Shown: positions 16,460-25,507 of the stretch, one piece after another
Layout: each line of letters starts with the position of its first letter
How positions within the stretch are numbered: the first letter of the stretch is position 1
Source: Hyphomicrobiales bacterium
GTDB lineage: Bacteria; Pseudomonadota; Alphaproteobacteria; Rhizobiales; Kaistiaceae
Assembly (NCBI GenBank): GCA_017305635.1
Contig: JAFKKF010000007.1
Coordinates: 186,001-250,000, forward strand
Direction of reading: 5' to 3'
Length of the DNA: 64,000 nucleotides
The notes under the pieces: generated by a model
What the model was told of the DNA's origin: nothing
The model's database searches: none
What the model saw: the letters and a program-made list of their open reading frames with translations, nothing else
Translations under genes and position numbers: made by a program

Positions 16460-16846
16460 TTATTGCGGCGGGGGTTCCTCAGGCAGATCGGAACCGGGCG
16501 GGAGCGGAGAGGGTTCCGGCGGCAATGGGGCCGAGTCAGCAGGCATGGGGGCAGCCTCGGCGGCGGGTGGCGGAGCCGGTGCAGCCGCCGCCGCCGGGGG
16601 AGCTGGAGGTTTCGCGCGCAGCTTCATCGCCGGTTTTGGGAAGACGCCGGTGGGGGCGGCGCTCCCGCCCAACATGCCCGGTGCGGCGTCGTTGATCATC
16701 GGCTGGGGATCGTCGACGTGGTCCATGCAGGCCGGATCGGCGGCATTGGCACAGACGGGTTCCGCCAGCGCGGTGCCGGCGCCGCCGGCCGCGAGCGCGA
16801 GGGCGATCGTGGCGCCCGGTATCCAGGAGCGACCGTTTGCGCGCAT
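16460..16846 (-). CDS. Small secreted proline-rich protein, function unknown
   Basis: A 128-residue protein not recognised as a known family. It begins with a Sec signal peptide (about 1-31, cleavage near ALA-EP), then a short region with two cysteines, and ends in a Pro/Ala-rich tail from about residue 80 to the end containing runs such as PPAPPAAAAAPAPPPAAE. Start chosen at the ATG preceded by AAGGAGAATTCACG; a longer frame upstream has no support. It stands alone between gntR2 and rnk, flanked by two copies of TGACAATCCGGC. A periplasmic or envelope-spanning linker-like protein is possible. Confidence 0.75.
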   Translation of the reverse strand: MRANGRSWIPGATIALALAAGGAGTALAEPVCANAADPACMDHVDDPQPMINDAAPGMLGGSAAPTGVFPKPAMKLRAKPPAPPAAAAAPAPPPAAEAAPMPADSAPLPPEPSPLPPGSDLPEEPPPQ

Positions 16847-17192
16847 CGTGAATTCTCCTTGCTCGTGCCGATCATAGCCGGAGATGGGGCGGCAGTTTGA
16901 CCTTTTGATCGCCCCCGCCCGAGGCGCCATGACTTGACAATCCGGCGTGCGAGACCAAGATCATAGGAATGATGACGAACAGGCCGACCTTCCTCCGGAC
17001 CCGCACGACCGCGGAATCGTAGCCCCGAGCTCGGCCCTAGGCGCCCCGAGCTCCGGGGCTGCCGTTATTGCGAGGTTTTGGGCCTCGCCATCCGTCAGGC
17101 GTCATCCCATCCATCAGACCAATATGCGGGAAACCGCGGGCGGCCGGGCTATTGCGCCCCTTTGGCCGTCGCGTGCCCAAGGATTTTCGACC
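16847..17192. other. 346-base intergenic region before rnk
   Basis: No gene seen. It holds the outward control regions of the proline-rich protein gene and rnk. TTGACA at 16934-16939 is a possible -35 box, with no convincing -10. CCCCGAGCTC occurs twice (17023-17032 and 17044-17053), 21 bases apart, and the second copy forms part of a GCCCCG/CGGGGC hairpin. TGACAATCCGGC at 16935-16946 repeats the sequence at 16409-16420. Confidence 0.5.
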
Positions 17193-17621
17193 ATGACCCA
17201 GATACACCAGACCAAGCCCCAGATCGTCCTCAGCGATGCCGACTATGACCGGCTCGCCAACCTTGCTGCGACGGCCGCCGAAAGGCTGCCGGACCTCGCC
17301 GGCGAGCTGCAATCGGAGCTCGACCGCGCCCAGGTGGTGGCGATCGGCGCCGTTCCCTCGCATGTCGTGCGCATGGGCTCGACGGTGGAGTTCCGCGCCG
17401 AGGGCGGCATGCACCGCACCGTCACGCTCGTCTTCCCGGGCGAGGCCGACATTGCCAGCAACCGCGTCTCGGTTCTGACGCCGATCGGCACGGCACTGAT
17501 CGGGCTCGCCAAGGGCCAGTCGATCCGCTGGCGTACGCGCGACGGACGCGAGCAGGAGCTGACGATCATCGACGTCACGCCGCCGGCATTCGGTGCGTCG
17601 CCCGAGCAACTGTTGTCATGA
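17193..17621 (+). CDS. rnk: Regulator of nucleoside diphosphate kinase (Rnk family, GreA/GreB C-terminal domain)
   Basis: A 142-residue protein of the Rnk family: a short N-terminal helical part followed by a GreA/GreB-type C-terminal domain (about 60-135), with the segment VRMGSTVEFRAEGG and LTPIGTALIGLAKGQSI. Rnk proteins bind RNA polymerase near the secondary channel without the Gre coiled coil; in E. coli rnk affects nucleotide pools. Start at the ATG preceded by AAGGATTTTCGACC. Alone or leading a short set with the DUF488 gene 55 bases downstream. Confidence 0.88.
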   Translation: MTQIHQTKPQIVLSDADYDRLANLAATAAERLPDLAGELQSELDRAQVVAIGAVPSHVVRMGSTVEFRAEGGMHRTVTLVFPGEADIASNRVSVLTPIGTALIGLAKGQSIRWRTRDGREQELTIIDVTPPAFGASPEQLLS

Positions 17622-17676
17622 CCGCCGGGGCTCGCCGCCAGCGGCCTGGGCGGTGGATGAAGGAGGAGAGGCTGCC

Positions 17677-18063
17677 ATGAACAAGCCGGTCGGGCATATT
17701 CTTGTGAAGCGCGTATACGCGCCGCCGGAGGCCGGAGACGGGCAGCGCGTGCTCGTCGACCGGCTGTGGCCGCGCGGCCTCAGCAAGGGCGAGGCGCATC
17801 TCGACGCGTGGCTCAAGGACGTGGCGCCGAGCCCGGCGCTGCGGAAGTGGTTCGGCCACGATCCCACGCGCTTCGCGAAGTTCACGGAGCGCTACCGGGG
17901 CGAGCTGGATGCGCATCCGGAGGCGCTCGCCCCGCTCCTCGACCTCGTCCGCAAGGGAAGGGTGACGCTTCTCTACGGCGCCCATGACGAGGTGCATAAC
18001 CAGGCGGTGGTGCTTGCCGACTATCTCGCCGAGGCCGGCAAGGGCGGCGACGGACGGCATTAG
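17677..18063 (+). CDS. DUF488 family protein
   Basis: A 128-residue DUF488 protein; recognisable segments are VDRLWPRGLSKGEAHLDAWLKDVAPS near 28-53 (in overlapping pieces), KWFGHDP and LLYGAHDEVHNQAVVL near the end. The family is widespread and has no firmly established role. The ATG follows AGGAGGAGAGGCTGCC, a strong ribosome site; frame extension upstream overlaps rnk and is not needed. Confidence 0.87.
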   Translation: MNKPVGHILVKRVYAPPEAGDGQRVLVDRLWPRGLSKGEAHLDAWLKDVAPSPALRKWFGHDPTRFAKFTERYRGELDAHPEALAPLLDLVRKGRVTLLYGAHDEVHNQAVVLADYLAEAGKGGDGRH

Positions 18064-18117
18064 AGGTAGACCTTCGGACGCGGATGTGTTCCGTTTGTCG
18101 CGGGCTGGAGGCGCCGT

Positions 18118-18786
18118 TTGAACACAGGCCACGACAGAGGCTCGCTGCTTGCACGCATGGCGAAGCGCAGCAAGGAGAAGCCGCCGCGACTTTCGACCAT
18201 CCTGCAGCTCCTCGCCGGAAGCGACGAGGAGCGCATCCTGATCTCCCGGCTGGTCGAGGCCTTCGCCGACCGCGCCTTCGGCGCGCTGATGTTCATCTTC
18301 GCGCTGCCCAACGTCATCCCGATGCCGCCGGGCACCTCCGCCATCCTCGGATTCCCGCTGGTGGTGATCGCGGCGCAGCTGGCGGTCGGGCGGAAGACCC
18401 TGTGGCTGCCGCAGGCGGTGATGCAACGGACGATCCGCACCGTCGACCTGCAGCGCATCCACAACGTCACCGGACGCTACGTGCGCTGGATCGAGCGGCT
18501 CCTGTCGCCGCGGCTGACGTTCTTCTTCGGCCCGGTCGGCGACCGGGTGATCGGGGCGATCTGCCTCCTGATGGCGATCATCCTGTTCCTGCCCATCCCG
18601 CTCGGCAACATGATGCCGGCGCTCGCCATTGCCTGCTTCTCGCTGGCCCTTCTCGAGCGCGACGGATTGATGGCGCTGATCGGCCTGGTCGTTGCGGTGA
18701 TCTCCATCGGCATCCTGGTCGTGCTCGGCAAGGTCGTGTGGCTCGGAATCAAGGCCTTCCTCAGGGTGATCGCGATCGACCTCTGA
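18118..18786 (+). CDS. Exopolysaccharide synthesis ExoD family membrane protein
   Basis: A 222-residue ExoD-family protein with several hydrophobic helices in its second half (roughly 60-80, 140-165, 170-210) and a charged N-terminus. ExoD was first found in Sinorhizobium, where it affects exopolysaccharide and alkali tolerance; mechanism unknown. The probable start is TTG, supported by GGAGG 6 bases upstream; the next ATG, at 18157, would remove 13 residues. It is followed by a small DUF3309 membrane protein. Confidence 0.85.
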   Translation: MNTGHDRGSLLARMAKRSKEKPPRLSTILQLLAGSDEERILISRLVEAFADRAFGALMFIFALPNVIPMPPGTSAILGFPLVVIAAQLAVGRKTLWLPQAVMQRTIRTVDLQRIHNVTGRYVRWIERLLSPRLTFFFGPVGDRVIGAICLLMAIILFLPIPLGNMMPALAIACFSLALLERDGLMALIGLVVAVISIGILVVLGKVVWLGIKAFLRVIAIDL

Positions 18787-18895
18787 AGACCGCCCGGGGC
18801 CACCCCGGAACAAAGCCTGCCGTCCCTCCGTTGTCTGCCGCAGCCGGCGGCTTCGTCGCCGGCTGCCTGTGCGTGACCCCACGGAGCGACCGATC

Positions 18896-19048
18896 ATGTC
18901 AACCATCCTGCTGATCATCCTGATCCTCCTCCTCATCGGGGCGGTCCCGTCCTGGCCCTATTCGCGCAACTGGGGCTATGGACCATCCGGCATCCTCGGC
19001 GTGATCGTGGTCATCCTCCTGATCCTCGTCCTGATGGGGCGCGTCTAG
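18896..19048 (+). CDS. DUF3309 small membrane protein
   Basis: A 50-residue peptide with two hydrophobic stretches separated by WPYSRNWGYGPSG, the hallmark of DUF3309 proteins. ATG at 18896 is preceded by GGAG. Likely an inner-membrane miniprotein; function unknown. It is easily missed because of its size. Confidence 0.85.
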   Translation: MSTILLIILILLLIGAVPSWPYSRNWGYGPSGILGVIVVILLILVLMGRV

Positions 19049-19113
19049 CTGGCGGGGTTGGCCTTCGGCGCCGCGGTGGTGCATTCTCGGGGCGTAAGCC
19101 CTGGGGAATTTGC

Positions 19114-20637
19114 TTGTTGTTCGGCCCGACCTACGACATCGCCATCATCGGCGGCGGCATCAACGGCGCCGCCATCGCGCGGGATGCGGCGGGACGCGGG
19201 CTGTCGGTGTTCCTCTGCGAGCAGGACGACCTCGCCAGCGCCACCTCCTCGGCATCGACCAAGCTGATCCACGGGGGGCTCCGCTACCTCGAGCGCTATG
19301 CCTTCCGGCTGGTGCATGAGGGGCTGGCCGAGCGCGAAGTCCTGCTCGAGGCGGCGCCGCACATCATCCGGCCGATCCGCTTCGTGCTGCCGCACCATCG
19401 CGGGCTGCGGCCGCGCTTCCTGCTGCGGGTGGGACTGTTCCTCTACGACCATCTCGGCGGGCGGAAGGTCCTGCCGCCGACGCGGAGCGTTGACCTGACG
19501 CAGGACCCGGCGGGCAAGCCGCTCCGTCCCGAATACCGGTTCGGGTTCGAATATTCGGACTGCACGGTGGACGATTCCCGCTTCGTGGTGCTTAACGCGA
19601 TGGACGCCCGCACCCATGGCGCGGCGATCCTGCCGCGGACGCGCTGCGTCATCGCCGAACGCGAGGGCGACCTCTGGCGGCTGTCGCTGGAATCGGCGGA
19701 AACGGGCGAGCCTTCGATCATCCAGGCGCGCACCCTCGTCAATGCCGCCGGCCCGTGGGTGGCGGACGTGCTCGACCACGTCGTCCACGGCCATGCCAGG
19801 GCGCATGTCCGGCTGGTCAAGGGCAGCCACGTCGTGGTGCGGAAGCTCTTCGACCACGACCGCGCCTACATCTTCCAGAACTCCGACAGGCGGATCGTCT
19901 TCGCCATCCCGTATCGGCAGGACTTCACGCTGATCGGGACGACCGACGACGACTATCACGGCGATCCCGGCGAGGTGGCGGCGGACGATGCCGAGGTCGC
20001 CTACCTGCTCGCCGCGGCGAGCGAGTATTTCCGCCAGCCGGTGACCGAGGATGCGGTGGTGTGGACCTATTCGGGCGTCAGGCCGCTCTATGACGATGGC
20101 GCCTCCAAGGCGCAGGAGGCGACGCGCGACTACGTCCTCGACGTCGATGCGGGGGAGGGGCAGGCGCCGGTGCTCTCCGTCTTCGGGGGCAAGATCACGA
20201 CGTCGCGGAAGCTCGCCGAACATGCGCTCGAGAAGCTGTCGCCGTTCGTGAAGATGGGCGCGCCGTGGACGAAGGGTGCTTCGCTGCCGGGCGGCAACTT
20301 CCCGGTCGACGGCGGCGGCGACGTGGTGCGGGCCCTGCGCGCGGCCTATCCCTTCGTGACCGAGGCGCATGCCTGGCGGCTGGTCTCGGCCTATGGCACG
20401 CGGGCGCCGCTCTTCCTTGCCGGCGCACGCGGCCTCGCCGATCTCGGCCACGTCTTCGGCGAAGACCTGACCGAGGCCGAGGTCGCGTGGCTGGTGCAGG
20501 AGGAATGGGCGCGCACCGCCGAGGACGTGCTCTGGCGGCGGACGAAGCTCGGGCTGCGTTTCACCGCGTCGCAGGTCTCGGTGCTCGAGGCCTGGATGGC
20601 GGAAGCGCGCGAGCATGTCGCGCTGCCGGCGGTCTGA
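19114..20637 (+). CDS. glpD: Aerobic glycerol-3-phosphate dehydrogenase
   Basis: A 507-residue FAD enzyme that oxidises sn-glycerol 3-phosphate to dihydroxyacetone phosphate at the inner membrane and passes electrons to quinone. The FAD motif IIGGGINGAAIARDAA is at about 10-25, followed by TKLIHGGLRYLE, and the C-terminal DAO_C domain covers about 380-500. The start appears to be TTG at 19114 with GGGGAA upstream. No glpK or glpR is adjacent; it is probably its own transcription unit. Confidence 0.93.
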   Translation: MLFGPTYDIAIIGGGINGAAIARDAAGRGLSVFLCEQDDLASATSSASTKLIHGGLRYLERYAFRLVHEGLAEREVLLEAAPHIIRPIRFVLPHHRGLRPRFLLRVGLFLYDHLGGRKVLPPTRSVDLTQDPAGKPLRPEYRFGFEYSDCTVDDSRFVVLNAMDARTHGAAILPRTRCVIAEREGDLWRLSLESAETGEPSIIQARTLVNAAGPWVADVLDHVVHGHARAHVRLVKGSHVVVRKLFDHDRAYIFQNSDRRIVFAIPYRQDFTLIGTTDDDYHGDPGEVAADDAEVAYLLAAASEYFRQPVTEDAVVWTYSGVRPLYDDGASKAQEATRDYVLDVDAGEGQAPVLSVFGGKITTSRKLAEHALEKLSPFVKMGAPWTKGASLPGGNFPVDGGGDVVRALRAAYPFVTEAHAWRLVSAYGTRAPLFLAGARGLADLGHVFGEDLTEAEVAWLVQEEWARTAEDVLWRRTKLGLRFTASQVSVLEAWMAEAREHVALPAV

Positions 20638-20711
20638 GCCGCCTTTTCCCTGCCGGAATCGCGTGTTAGGTAGCCGCTTCCTCGGGCGAAGCGACCAACG
20701 CCGAATCAGAG

Positions 20712-21128
20712 ATGACTTCCAGAAGACTCGCCATTGCAGCGCTCGCCCTCATCACGGCCGCGACCGGCGTCGTCCAGCCGGCGCTCGCCGACAAGATCAA
20801 GAACCCGGTGGCGGTCTTCGCGGGCCTCGACAAGATCACCGGACGCATCATCTCCTTCGACGTCTATATCGACGAGACGGTGCAGTTCGGCGCGCTACAG
20901 GTGACGCCGCGCGTCTGCTACACGCGGCCGCCGACCGAGCCGCCGCAGACCGACGCTTTCGTGGAAGTGGACGAGATCACGCTGGCGCGGAAGGTCAGGC
21001 GCATCTTCACCGGCTGGATGTTCGCGGCGAGCCCGGGCCTGCACGCCGTCGATCACGCGGTCTATGACGTGTGGCTGACCGACTGCAAGGCTTCCTCGCC
21101 GGTCAAGCCGCCGGCGCCCAAGAAGTAG
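20712..21128 (+). CDS. DUF2155 domain secreted protein
   Basis: A 138-residue protein with a signal peptide (about 1-26, cleavage near ALA-DK) and a DUF2155 domain: [21 protein letters not shown], overlapping [18 protein letters not shown] and [24 protein letters not shown]. The family is alphaproteobacterial, periplasmic and of unknown function; two cysteines (in RVCYTR and TDCKA) could form a disulfide. Its 3' end overlaps the convergent aat gene by 67 bases, which is long for two conserved genes. Confidence 0.87.
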   Translation: MTSRRLAIAALALITAATGVVQPALADKIKNPVAVFAGLDKITGRIISFDVYIDETVQFGALQVTPRVCYTRPPTEPPQTDAFVEVDEITLARKVRRIFTGWMFAASPGLHAVDHAVYDVWLTDCKASSPVKPPAPKK

Positions 21129-21736
21129 AAATCGGCCTCTTCCGCGATCGCCTTCCCGAGCAGCCGGTGGTAGCGCCGCCGGTCGACGTCGATGGCGCCG
21201 AACTGCTTCAGGTGCGGCGTCGTGAACTGCGTGTCGAGGAGGGCGAAGCTGCCCGCCTTCAGGCGCGCGACGAGATGGACGAGGGCGACCTTGGACGCGT
21301 CACGCTCGCGCGAGAACATGCTCTCGCCGAAGAAGGCGGCGCCGATCTGGACGCCGTAGAGGCCGCCGGCCAGCCGTCCGTCCCGCCAGCATTCGACGGT
21401 GTGGCAATGGCCGAGGCGGAAGAGGTCGCCATAGAGCCGGCGGATGCGGGCATTGATCCAGGTCTTGGAGCGGATGCCGGTGGCTTCGGCGCAGCCGCCG
21501 ATGACGGCCGCGAAGTCGGTGTCGATGCGGACCTCGAAACGGTCGCTGCGCACGGTGCGGGCGAGGCGGCGGGAGATGTGGAAATCGCCGAGCGGGATGA
21601 TGCCGCGCTGCTCCGGCTCGATCCAGTAGAGGCCGGGGTCGTCGGCCGATTCCGCCATCGGGAAGATGCCGACGGCGTAGGCCTTGAGGAGGACCTGCGG
21701 CGTGATTTCTGGAACGACGTCGTCGCGGCTCGCCAT
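21062..21736 (-). CDS. aat: Leucyl/phenylalanyl-tRNA--protein transferase
   Basis: A 224-residue N-end-rule enzyme that adds Leu or Phe to N-terminal Arg or Lys of proteins, marking them for ClpAP. Typical segments are [10 protein letters not shown] near 19-28, the [12 protein letters not shown] block, [31 protein letters not shown] and [15 protein letters not shown]. Start at MASRDD; a GTG one codon upstream is possible. It ends the aroQ-accB-accC-aat group common in this bacterial order. Confidence 0.94.
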   Translation of the reverse strand: MASRDDVVPEITPQVLLKAYAVGIFPMAESADDPGLYWIEPEQRGIIPLGDFHISRRLARTVRSDRFEVRIDTDFAAVIGGCAEATGIRSKTWINARIRRLYGDLFRLGHCHTVECWRDGRLAGGLYGVQIGAAFFGESMFSRERDASKVALVHLVARLKAGSFALLDTQFTTPHLKQFGAIDVDRRRYHRLLGKAIAEEADFYFLGAGGLTGEEALQSVSHTS

Positions 21737-21758
21737 CACCCAGCGCCTCGTGCGGCCC

Positions 21759-23126
21759 TCAGGCTGATGTAGAGGCCGCCAGCTTCTTTTCCAGCCAGTG
21801 GATATCGTAGCGGCCGGCGGCGATGTCGGCATCGTTCACGAGGTCGCGGAAGAGCGGGATCGTGGTCTGGATGCCGTCGATGACGAATTCGTCGAGCGCG
21901 CGGCGGAGGCGCATCATGCATTCCTGCCGCGTCATGGCGTGGACGATCAGCTTGCCGATGAGGCTGTCGTAATAGGGCGGGATCCTGTAGCCCTGATAGA
22001 CGGCGGAATCCACGCGCACGCCGAGGCCACCGGGCGGATGGTAGTAGGTGATCCTGCCGGGCGAGGCCGCGAAGGTGCGCGGGTCCTCGGCATTGATGCG
22101 GCACTCGATGGCGTGGCCGATCACCTTGACGTCTTCCTGGCGGACCGAGAGGTCGCGGCCGGAGGCGACGCTGATCTGCTCGTTGACCAGGTCGATGCCG
22201 GTGATCGCCTCGGTCACCGGGTGCTCGACCTGCAGGCGGGTATTCATCTCGATGAAGTAGAACTCGCCGTTCTCGTAGAGGAACTCGATGGTGCCGGCGC
22301 CGGAATAGCCGAGGTCGGCCATCGCCTTGGCGACGACGCCGCCGATCCGGGCGCGCTGCTCGGCATCGATGGCGGGGGAGGTGGCCTCCTCCCAGATCTT
22401 CTGGTGGCGGCGCTGGAGCGAGCAGTCGCGCTCGTTGAGGTGGATGGCCTTGCCGCGGCCGTCGCCCATGACCTGGATCTCGATGTGACGCGGCTTCTCG
22501 AGATACTTCTCCATGTAGAGGGAGTCGTCGTTGAAGGCGTTGCGCGCCTCGGCCCGGGCGGTGGCGAAGGCGACCGAGAGTTCCTCGTCGCTGCGGGCGA
22601 CCTTCATGCCGCGGCCGCCGCCGCCGGCGGCGGCCTTGATGAGGACCGGGTAGCCGATCTCGTTGGCGATCTTCTTCGCCGCGGCCTCGTTCTCGATGCG
22701 GCCTTCGGAGCCGGGGACGACCGGGATGCCGAGGCGGATCGCGGTGCGCTTCGCCTCGATCTTGTCGCCCATGATGCGGATGTGCTCGGCGCTCGGGCCG
22801 ATGAAGGCGACGCCATGGGCCGAGAGGATCTCGGCGAAGCGGGCATTCTCGGACAGGAAGCCGTAGCCGGGATGGACGGCATCGGCGCCGGTGATCTCGC
22901 AGGCGGCGACGATCTGGGGGATGTTCAGGTAGGATTCGCGCGCCGGCGGCGGCCCGATGCAAACGCTCTCGTCGGCGAGGCGGACGTGCATGGCATCGGC
23001 GTCGGCGGTCGAATGGACCGCGACGGTGGCAATGCCGAGCTCCTTGCAGGCGCGCAGCACCCGGAGCGCGATCTCGCCCCGGTTGGCGATCAGGATCTTC
23101 TGGAAGAGAGGCGGCCTGGCGCTCAC
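21759..23126 (-). CDS. accC: Acetyl-CoA carboxylase biotin carboxylase subunit
   Basis: A 455-residue ATP-grasp enzyme that carboxylates biotin on BCCP, the first half of acetyl-CoA carboxylation for fatty-acid synthesis. Hallmarks: [18 protein letters not shown] at the start, the Gly-rich [12 protein letters not shown] loop near 160-171, and [14 protein letters not shown] near 288-301. Full length. It begins 7 bases after accB, forming the usual accBC pair. Confidence 0.97.
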   Translation of the reverse strand: MSARPPLFQKILIANRGEIALRVLRACKELGIATVAVHSTADADAMHVRLADESVCIGPPPARESYLNIPQIVAACEITGADAVHPGYGFLSENARFAEILSAHGVAFIGPSAEHIRIMGDKIEAKRTAIRLGIPVVPGSEGRIENEAAAKKIANEIGYPVLIKAAAGGGGRGMKVARSDEELSVAFATARAEARNAFNDDSLYMEKYLEKPRHIEIQVMGDGRGKAIHLNERDCSLQRRHQKIWEEATSPAIDAEQRARIGGVVAKAMADLGYSGAGTIEFLYENGEFYFIEMNTRLQVEHPVTEAITGIDLVNEQISVASGRDLSVRQEDVKVIGHAIECRINAEDPRTFAASPGRITYYHPPGGLGVRVDSAVYQGYRIPPYYDSLIGKLIVHAMTRQECMMRLRRALDEFVIDGIQTTIPLFRDLVNDADIAAGRYDIHWLEKKLAASTSA

Positions 23127-23133
23127 GTGGCGC

Positions 23134-23592
23134 TCATTCGACGATCATCAGGGGCTCGCCGAACTCGACCGGCTGGCCGTCTTCGATCAGGATCTCGGTG
23201 ACCGTGCCGGAGCGCGTCGCCGGAATCTGGTTCATGGTCTTCATGGCTTCGATGATGCAGAGCGTCTGGCCCTCGCGGACCTTGTCACCGACCTCGACGA
23301 AGGGCTTGCCGCCCGGCTCGGGGGCGCGATAGGCAGTGCCGACCATGGGCGAGTTGACCGCGCCCTTGCTGGCGGCGGCGGCCTTCGGCGCTTCCGCGGC
23401 GACGGCGACGGGGGCTGCGGCAACGGGCGCGGGCGGGGGAGCGGCGACCTGGATCGCCGGGGCGCCGCCGCGGCCGACGCGGATGCGCGTGTCGCCGTGC
23501 TCGATCTCGATCTCGGTGAGGTCGGTCTCCTTGAGGAGATCGGCGAGCTCGCGGATCAGGTCCTTGTCGACGATCGGCTTCTTGTCGCTCAT
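23134..23592 (-). CDS. accB: Biotin carboxyl carrier protein of acetyl-CoA carboxylase
   Basis: A 152-residue BCCP with a short N-terminal domain, an Ala/Pro-rich linker (about 45-75) and a C-terminal biotinyl domain. The biotin acceptor lysine is in [13 protein letters not shown]; the residue after the Lys is Thr where E. coli has Met. It overlaps aroQ by 4 bases and precedes accC, so the three genes are translationally linked. Confidence 0.96.
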   Translation of the reverse strand: MSDKKPIVDKDLIRELADLLKETDLTEIEIEHGDTRIRVGRGGAPAIQVAAPPPAPVAAAPVAVAAEAPKAAAASKGAVNSPMVGTAYRAPEPGGKPFVEVGDKVREGQTLCIIEAMKTMNQIPATRSGTVTEILIEDGQPVEFGEPLMIVE

Positions 23593-24047
23593 CGTTTTGC
23601 TTTTCCGGCGGGTTTCTGTGCTTCGGCTAGCGCCTCGAGGGCGAGCCTGTAGCCCACCGGCCCGAGGCCGCAGATAATGCCGGCCGCAACCGGCGAAACG
23701 TAGGAATGATGGCGGAACGCCTCGCGGGCGAAGATGTTCGAGAGATGCACCTCGATCACCGGGAGTTTCGCCGCGCGGATGGCGTCCTGGAGGGCGACGG
23801 AGGTGTGGGTATAGGCGCCCGGATTGATGACGATGCCGGCGGCCTTGGTGGCGGCCTCCTGGATCCAGTCGACCAGCACGCCCTCGTGGTTGGTCTGGCG
23901 GAAGTCGACGGCGATGCCGAGCTTCCGGCCGGCGGCGACGCAGTCGCGCTCGATGTCGGCGAGCGTCTGGCCGCCGTAAATGCCCGGCTCGCGGGTGCCG
24001 AGCATGTTGAGGTTCGGCCCGTTAAGGACAAAGACCGGAATCGTCAT
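23589..24047 (-). CDS. aroQ: 3-dehydroquinate dehydratase, type II
   Basis: A 152-residue shikimate-pathway enzyme removing water from 3-dehydroquinate. Type II marks are [19 protein letters not shown] at the start with the active-site Tyr in IYGG, the NPGAYTHTS motif, and [21 protein letters not shown] (shown in overlapping parts). Start MTIPVFV; an upstream in-frame ATG would add a non-family extension. First gene of aroQ-accB-accC. Confidence 0.96.
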   Translation of the reverse strand: MTIPVFVLNGPNLNMLGTREPGIYGGQTLADIERDCVAAGRKLGIAVDFRQTNHEGVLVDWIQEAATKAAGIVINPGAYTHTSVALQDAIRAAKLPVIEVHLSNIFAREAFRHHSYVSPVAAGIICGLGPVGYRLALEALAEAQKPAGKAKR

Positions 24048-24226
24048 CGTGCCCGAGTGTTTCTGCCGCGCTTGGGGCCACGTCAAGGCGGGCGCCCGAA
24101 AAGTCGCGTGGTTATAGGGGCTTGTGCGGGTGAGGGAAAGCCCCGGTTCAGCATCGCGGCGGAGGCGAAATTCTCCTTAGAATTCAAGGCCTGTTTACCC
24201 TGTCCGGCTAGGGTTGCGGCGACTTC

Positions 24227-25492
24227 GTGGCAGGGGCCGGGAGAAATGCGCTGTCCACCGCCTTTTCCGTGAAAGCCGGCAATTCCGGCCGCCGCTTCGA
24301 CCCGGCGGCGCTCGCCGGGCTGCTGGTGATCGCCTATGCCGCCTTCCTCGTCGGCGCGGTGGTGGCCGGAGCCTGGCTGGTCGGGCCGGACGGCCACCCG
24401 GTGACGGTCGACTTCCTCAGCTTCTGGGCGGCGGGGCGGCTGGCGCTCGCCGGGCAGGCGGCCGCGGCCTATGACTTCGCGGCGCACAAGGCCGTCGAGG
24501 TCGCCGCCATCGGCCATCCGTTCGAGGGCTATTACAGCTGGTACTATCCGCCGACCTTCTTCCTCGTGATGGTGCCGGTGGCGGCGCTTCCCTATGTCCC
24601 GGCGCTGGTCGCCTGGATGGTGGCAAGCCTCGCCGGGTTTCTCGCCGCGATCCGGCTGGTGCTGCCCCGGCGGGAGGCGATGGTCTTCGCCGCCGCGGTG
24701 CCGGTGGTGCTGTGGAACTTCTCCGCCGGGCAGAACGGTTTCCTGTCGGCCGGGCTCATGGCTGCGGCGCTGGCCGCGATCGACCGGCGGCCGGCGATCG
24801 CCGGCATCCTGATCGGCTGCCTGACTTACAAGCCGCAATTCGGCATACTCATCCCGCTGGCGCTTGCCTGTGGCGGATACTGGCGGGTGTTCCTGGCAGC
24901 GGCGGCGACGACCGTGGTGCTCGCCGGCGCATCGATCCTCGCCTTCGGGATCGCGCCGTGGTCCGGCTTCCTCGCCTCGATCCACGTCGCCTACCAGACG
25001 ATCCTCGTCGACAATCTGGTCGGCGCCGAGAAGCTGCAGAGCATCTTCGGGCTGGTGCGCTTCCTCGGCGGGAGCACGAACCTCGCCTGGGCCGCGCAAT
25101 ATGCGGTCGCGGCGCCGGTCATCGGCTTCGTCGCCTTCGTCTGGTGGCGGCGCTATCCGATCGACCTGAAGGCGGCGGCGCTTGTCGCCGGCACGGCGCT
25201 GGCGACGCCCTATGTGCTGATCTACGACCTGGTGATCCTGATCGTGCCGGTGGCGTTCCTGGCGCGGAACGGGCTTTCGCGGGGAGAGGTCTGGGCGGCA
25301 CTCGCCGCGAGCCTGTGCCTCTTCGCCTATGCGCTGTCGAGCGGGCCCGTCGGGCTCCCGGCGAGCCTCATCGTCATGGGGATGGCGGTGCGCCGGGTGC
25401 TGGGCGAGGGACGACGGCTATCGATGGCGAGCCAGCTGCCCCTGTTCTCCCGGGAAGAAGGACGTGGATGGCCGGCACAAGGCCGGCCATGA
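24227..25492 (+). CDS. GT87-like (DUF2029) polytopic membrane protein
   Basis: A protein of up to 421 residues with about nine to eleven hydrophobic helices and the segment DFLSFWAAGRLALAG near 64-78, characteristic of the DUF2029/GT87 family of polyprenyl-phosphate-dependent glycosyltransferases. YYSWYYPPTFFLVM near 104-117 is another family mark. The GTG start at 24227 is uncertain; downstream starts would trim up to about 15 residues. The last nine residues and the stop codon lie in a copy of a dispersed palindromic repeat, so the C-terminus may have been replaced or extended by that repeat. Donor and acceptor unknown. Confidence 0.78.
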   Translation: MAGAGRNALSTAFSVKAGNSGRRFDPAALAGLLVIAYAAFLVGAVVAGAWLVGPDGHPVTVDFLSFWAAGRLALAGQAAAAYDFAAHKAVEVAAIGHPFEGYYSWYYPPTFFLVMVPVAALPYVPALVAWMVASLAGFLAAIRLVLPRREAMVFAAAVPVVLWNFSAGQNGFLSAGLMAAALAAIDRRPAIAGILIGCLTYKPQFGILIPLALACGGYWRVFLAAAATTVVLAGASILAFGIAPWSGFLASIHVAYQTILVDNLVGAEKLQSIFGLVRFLGGSTNLAWAAQYAVAAPVIGFVAFVWWRRYPIDLKAAALVAGTALATPYVLIYDLVILIVPVAFLARNGLSRGEVWAALAASLCLFAYALSSGPVGLPASLIVMGMAVRRVLGEGRRLSMASQLPLFSREEGRGWPAQGRP

Positions 25493-25494
25493 CG
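25463..25494 (+). repeat. Dispersed palindromic repeat A, copy 1
   Basis: Stem TGGCCGGC-ACAAG-GCCGGCCA inside a conserved unit starting CGTGGATGG and ending CATGACG. It overlaps the 3' end of the GT87-like gene and fills the gap to the convergent dsbA-like gene. Confidence 0.85.
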
Positions 25495-25507
25495 ATGCAT
25501 GAGGCGG

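Noticed and set aside
21062-21832. Longer aat start 32 codons upstream
   Set aside because: It would run into accC and adds residues unlike the family; MASRDD gives the usual length.
24083-25099. Minus-strand open frame opposite the GT87-like gene
   Set aside because: Low-complexity charged sequence, while the plus strand encodes regular hydrophobic helices and a family motif.
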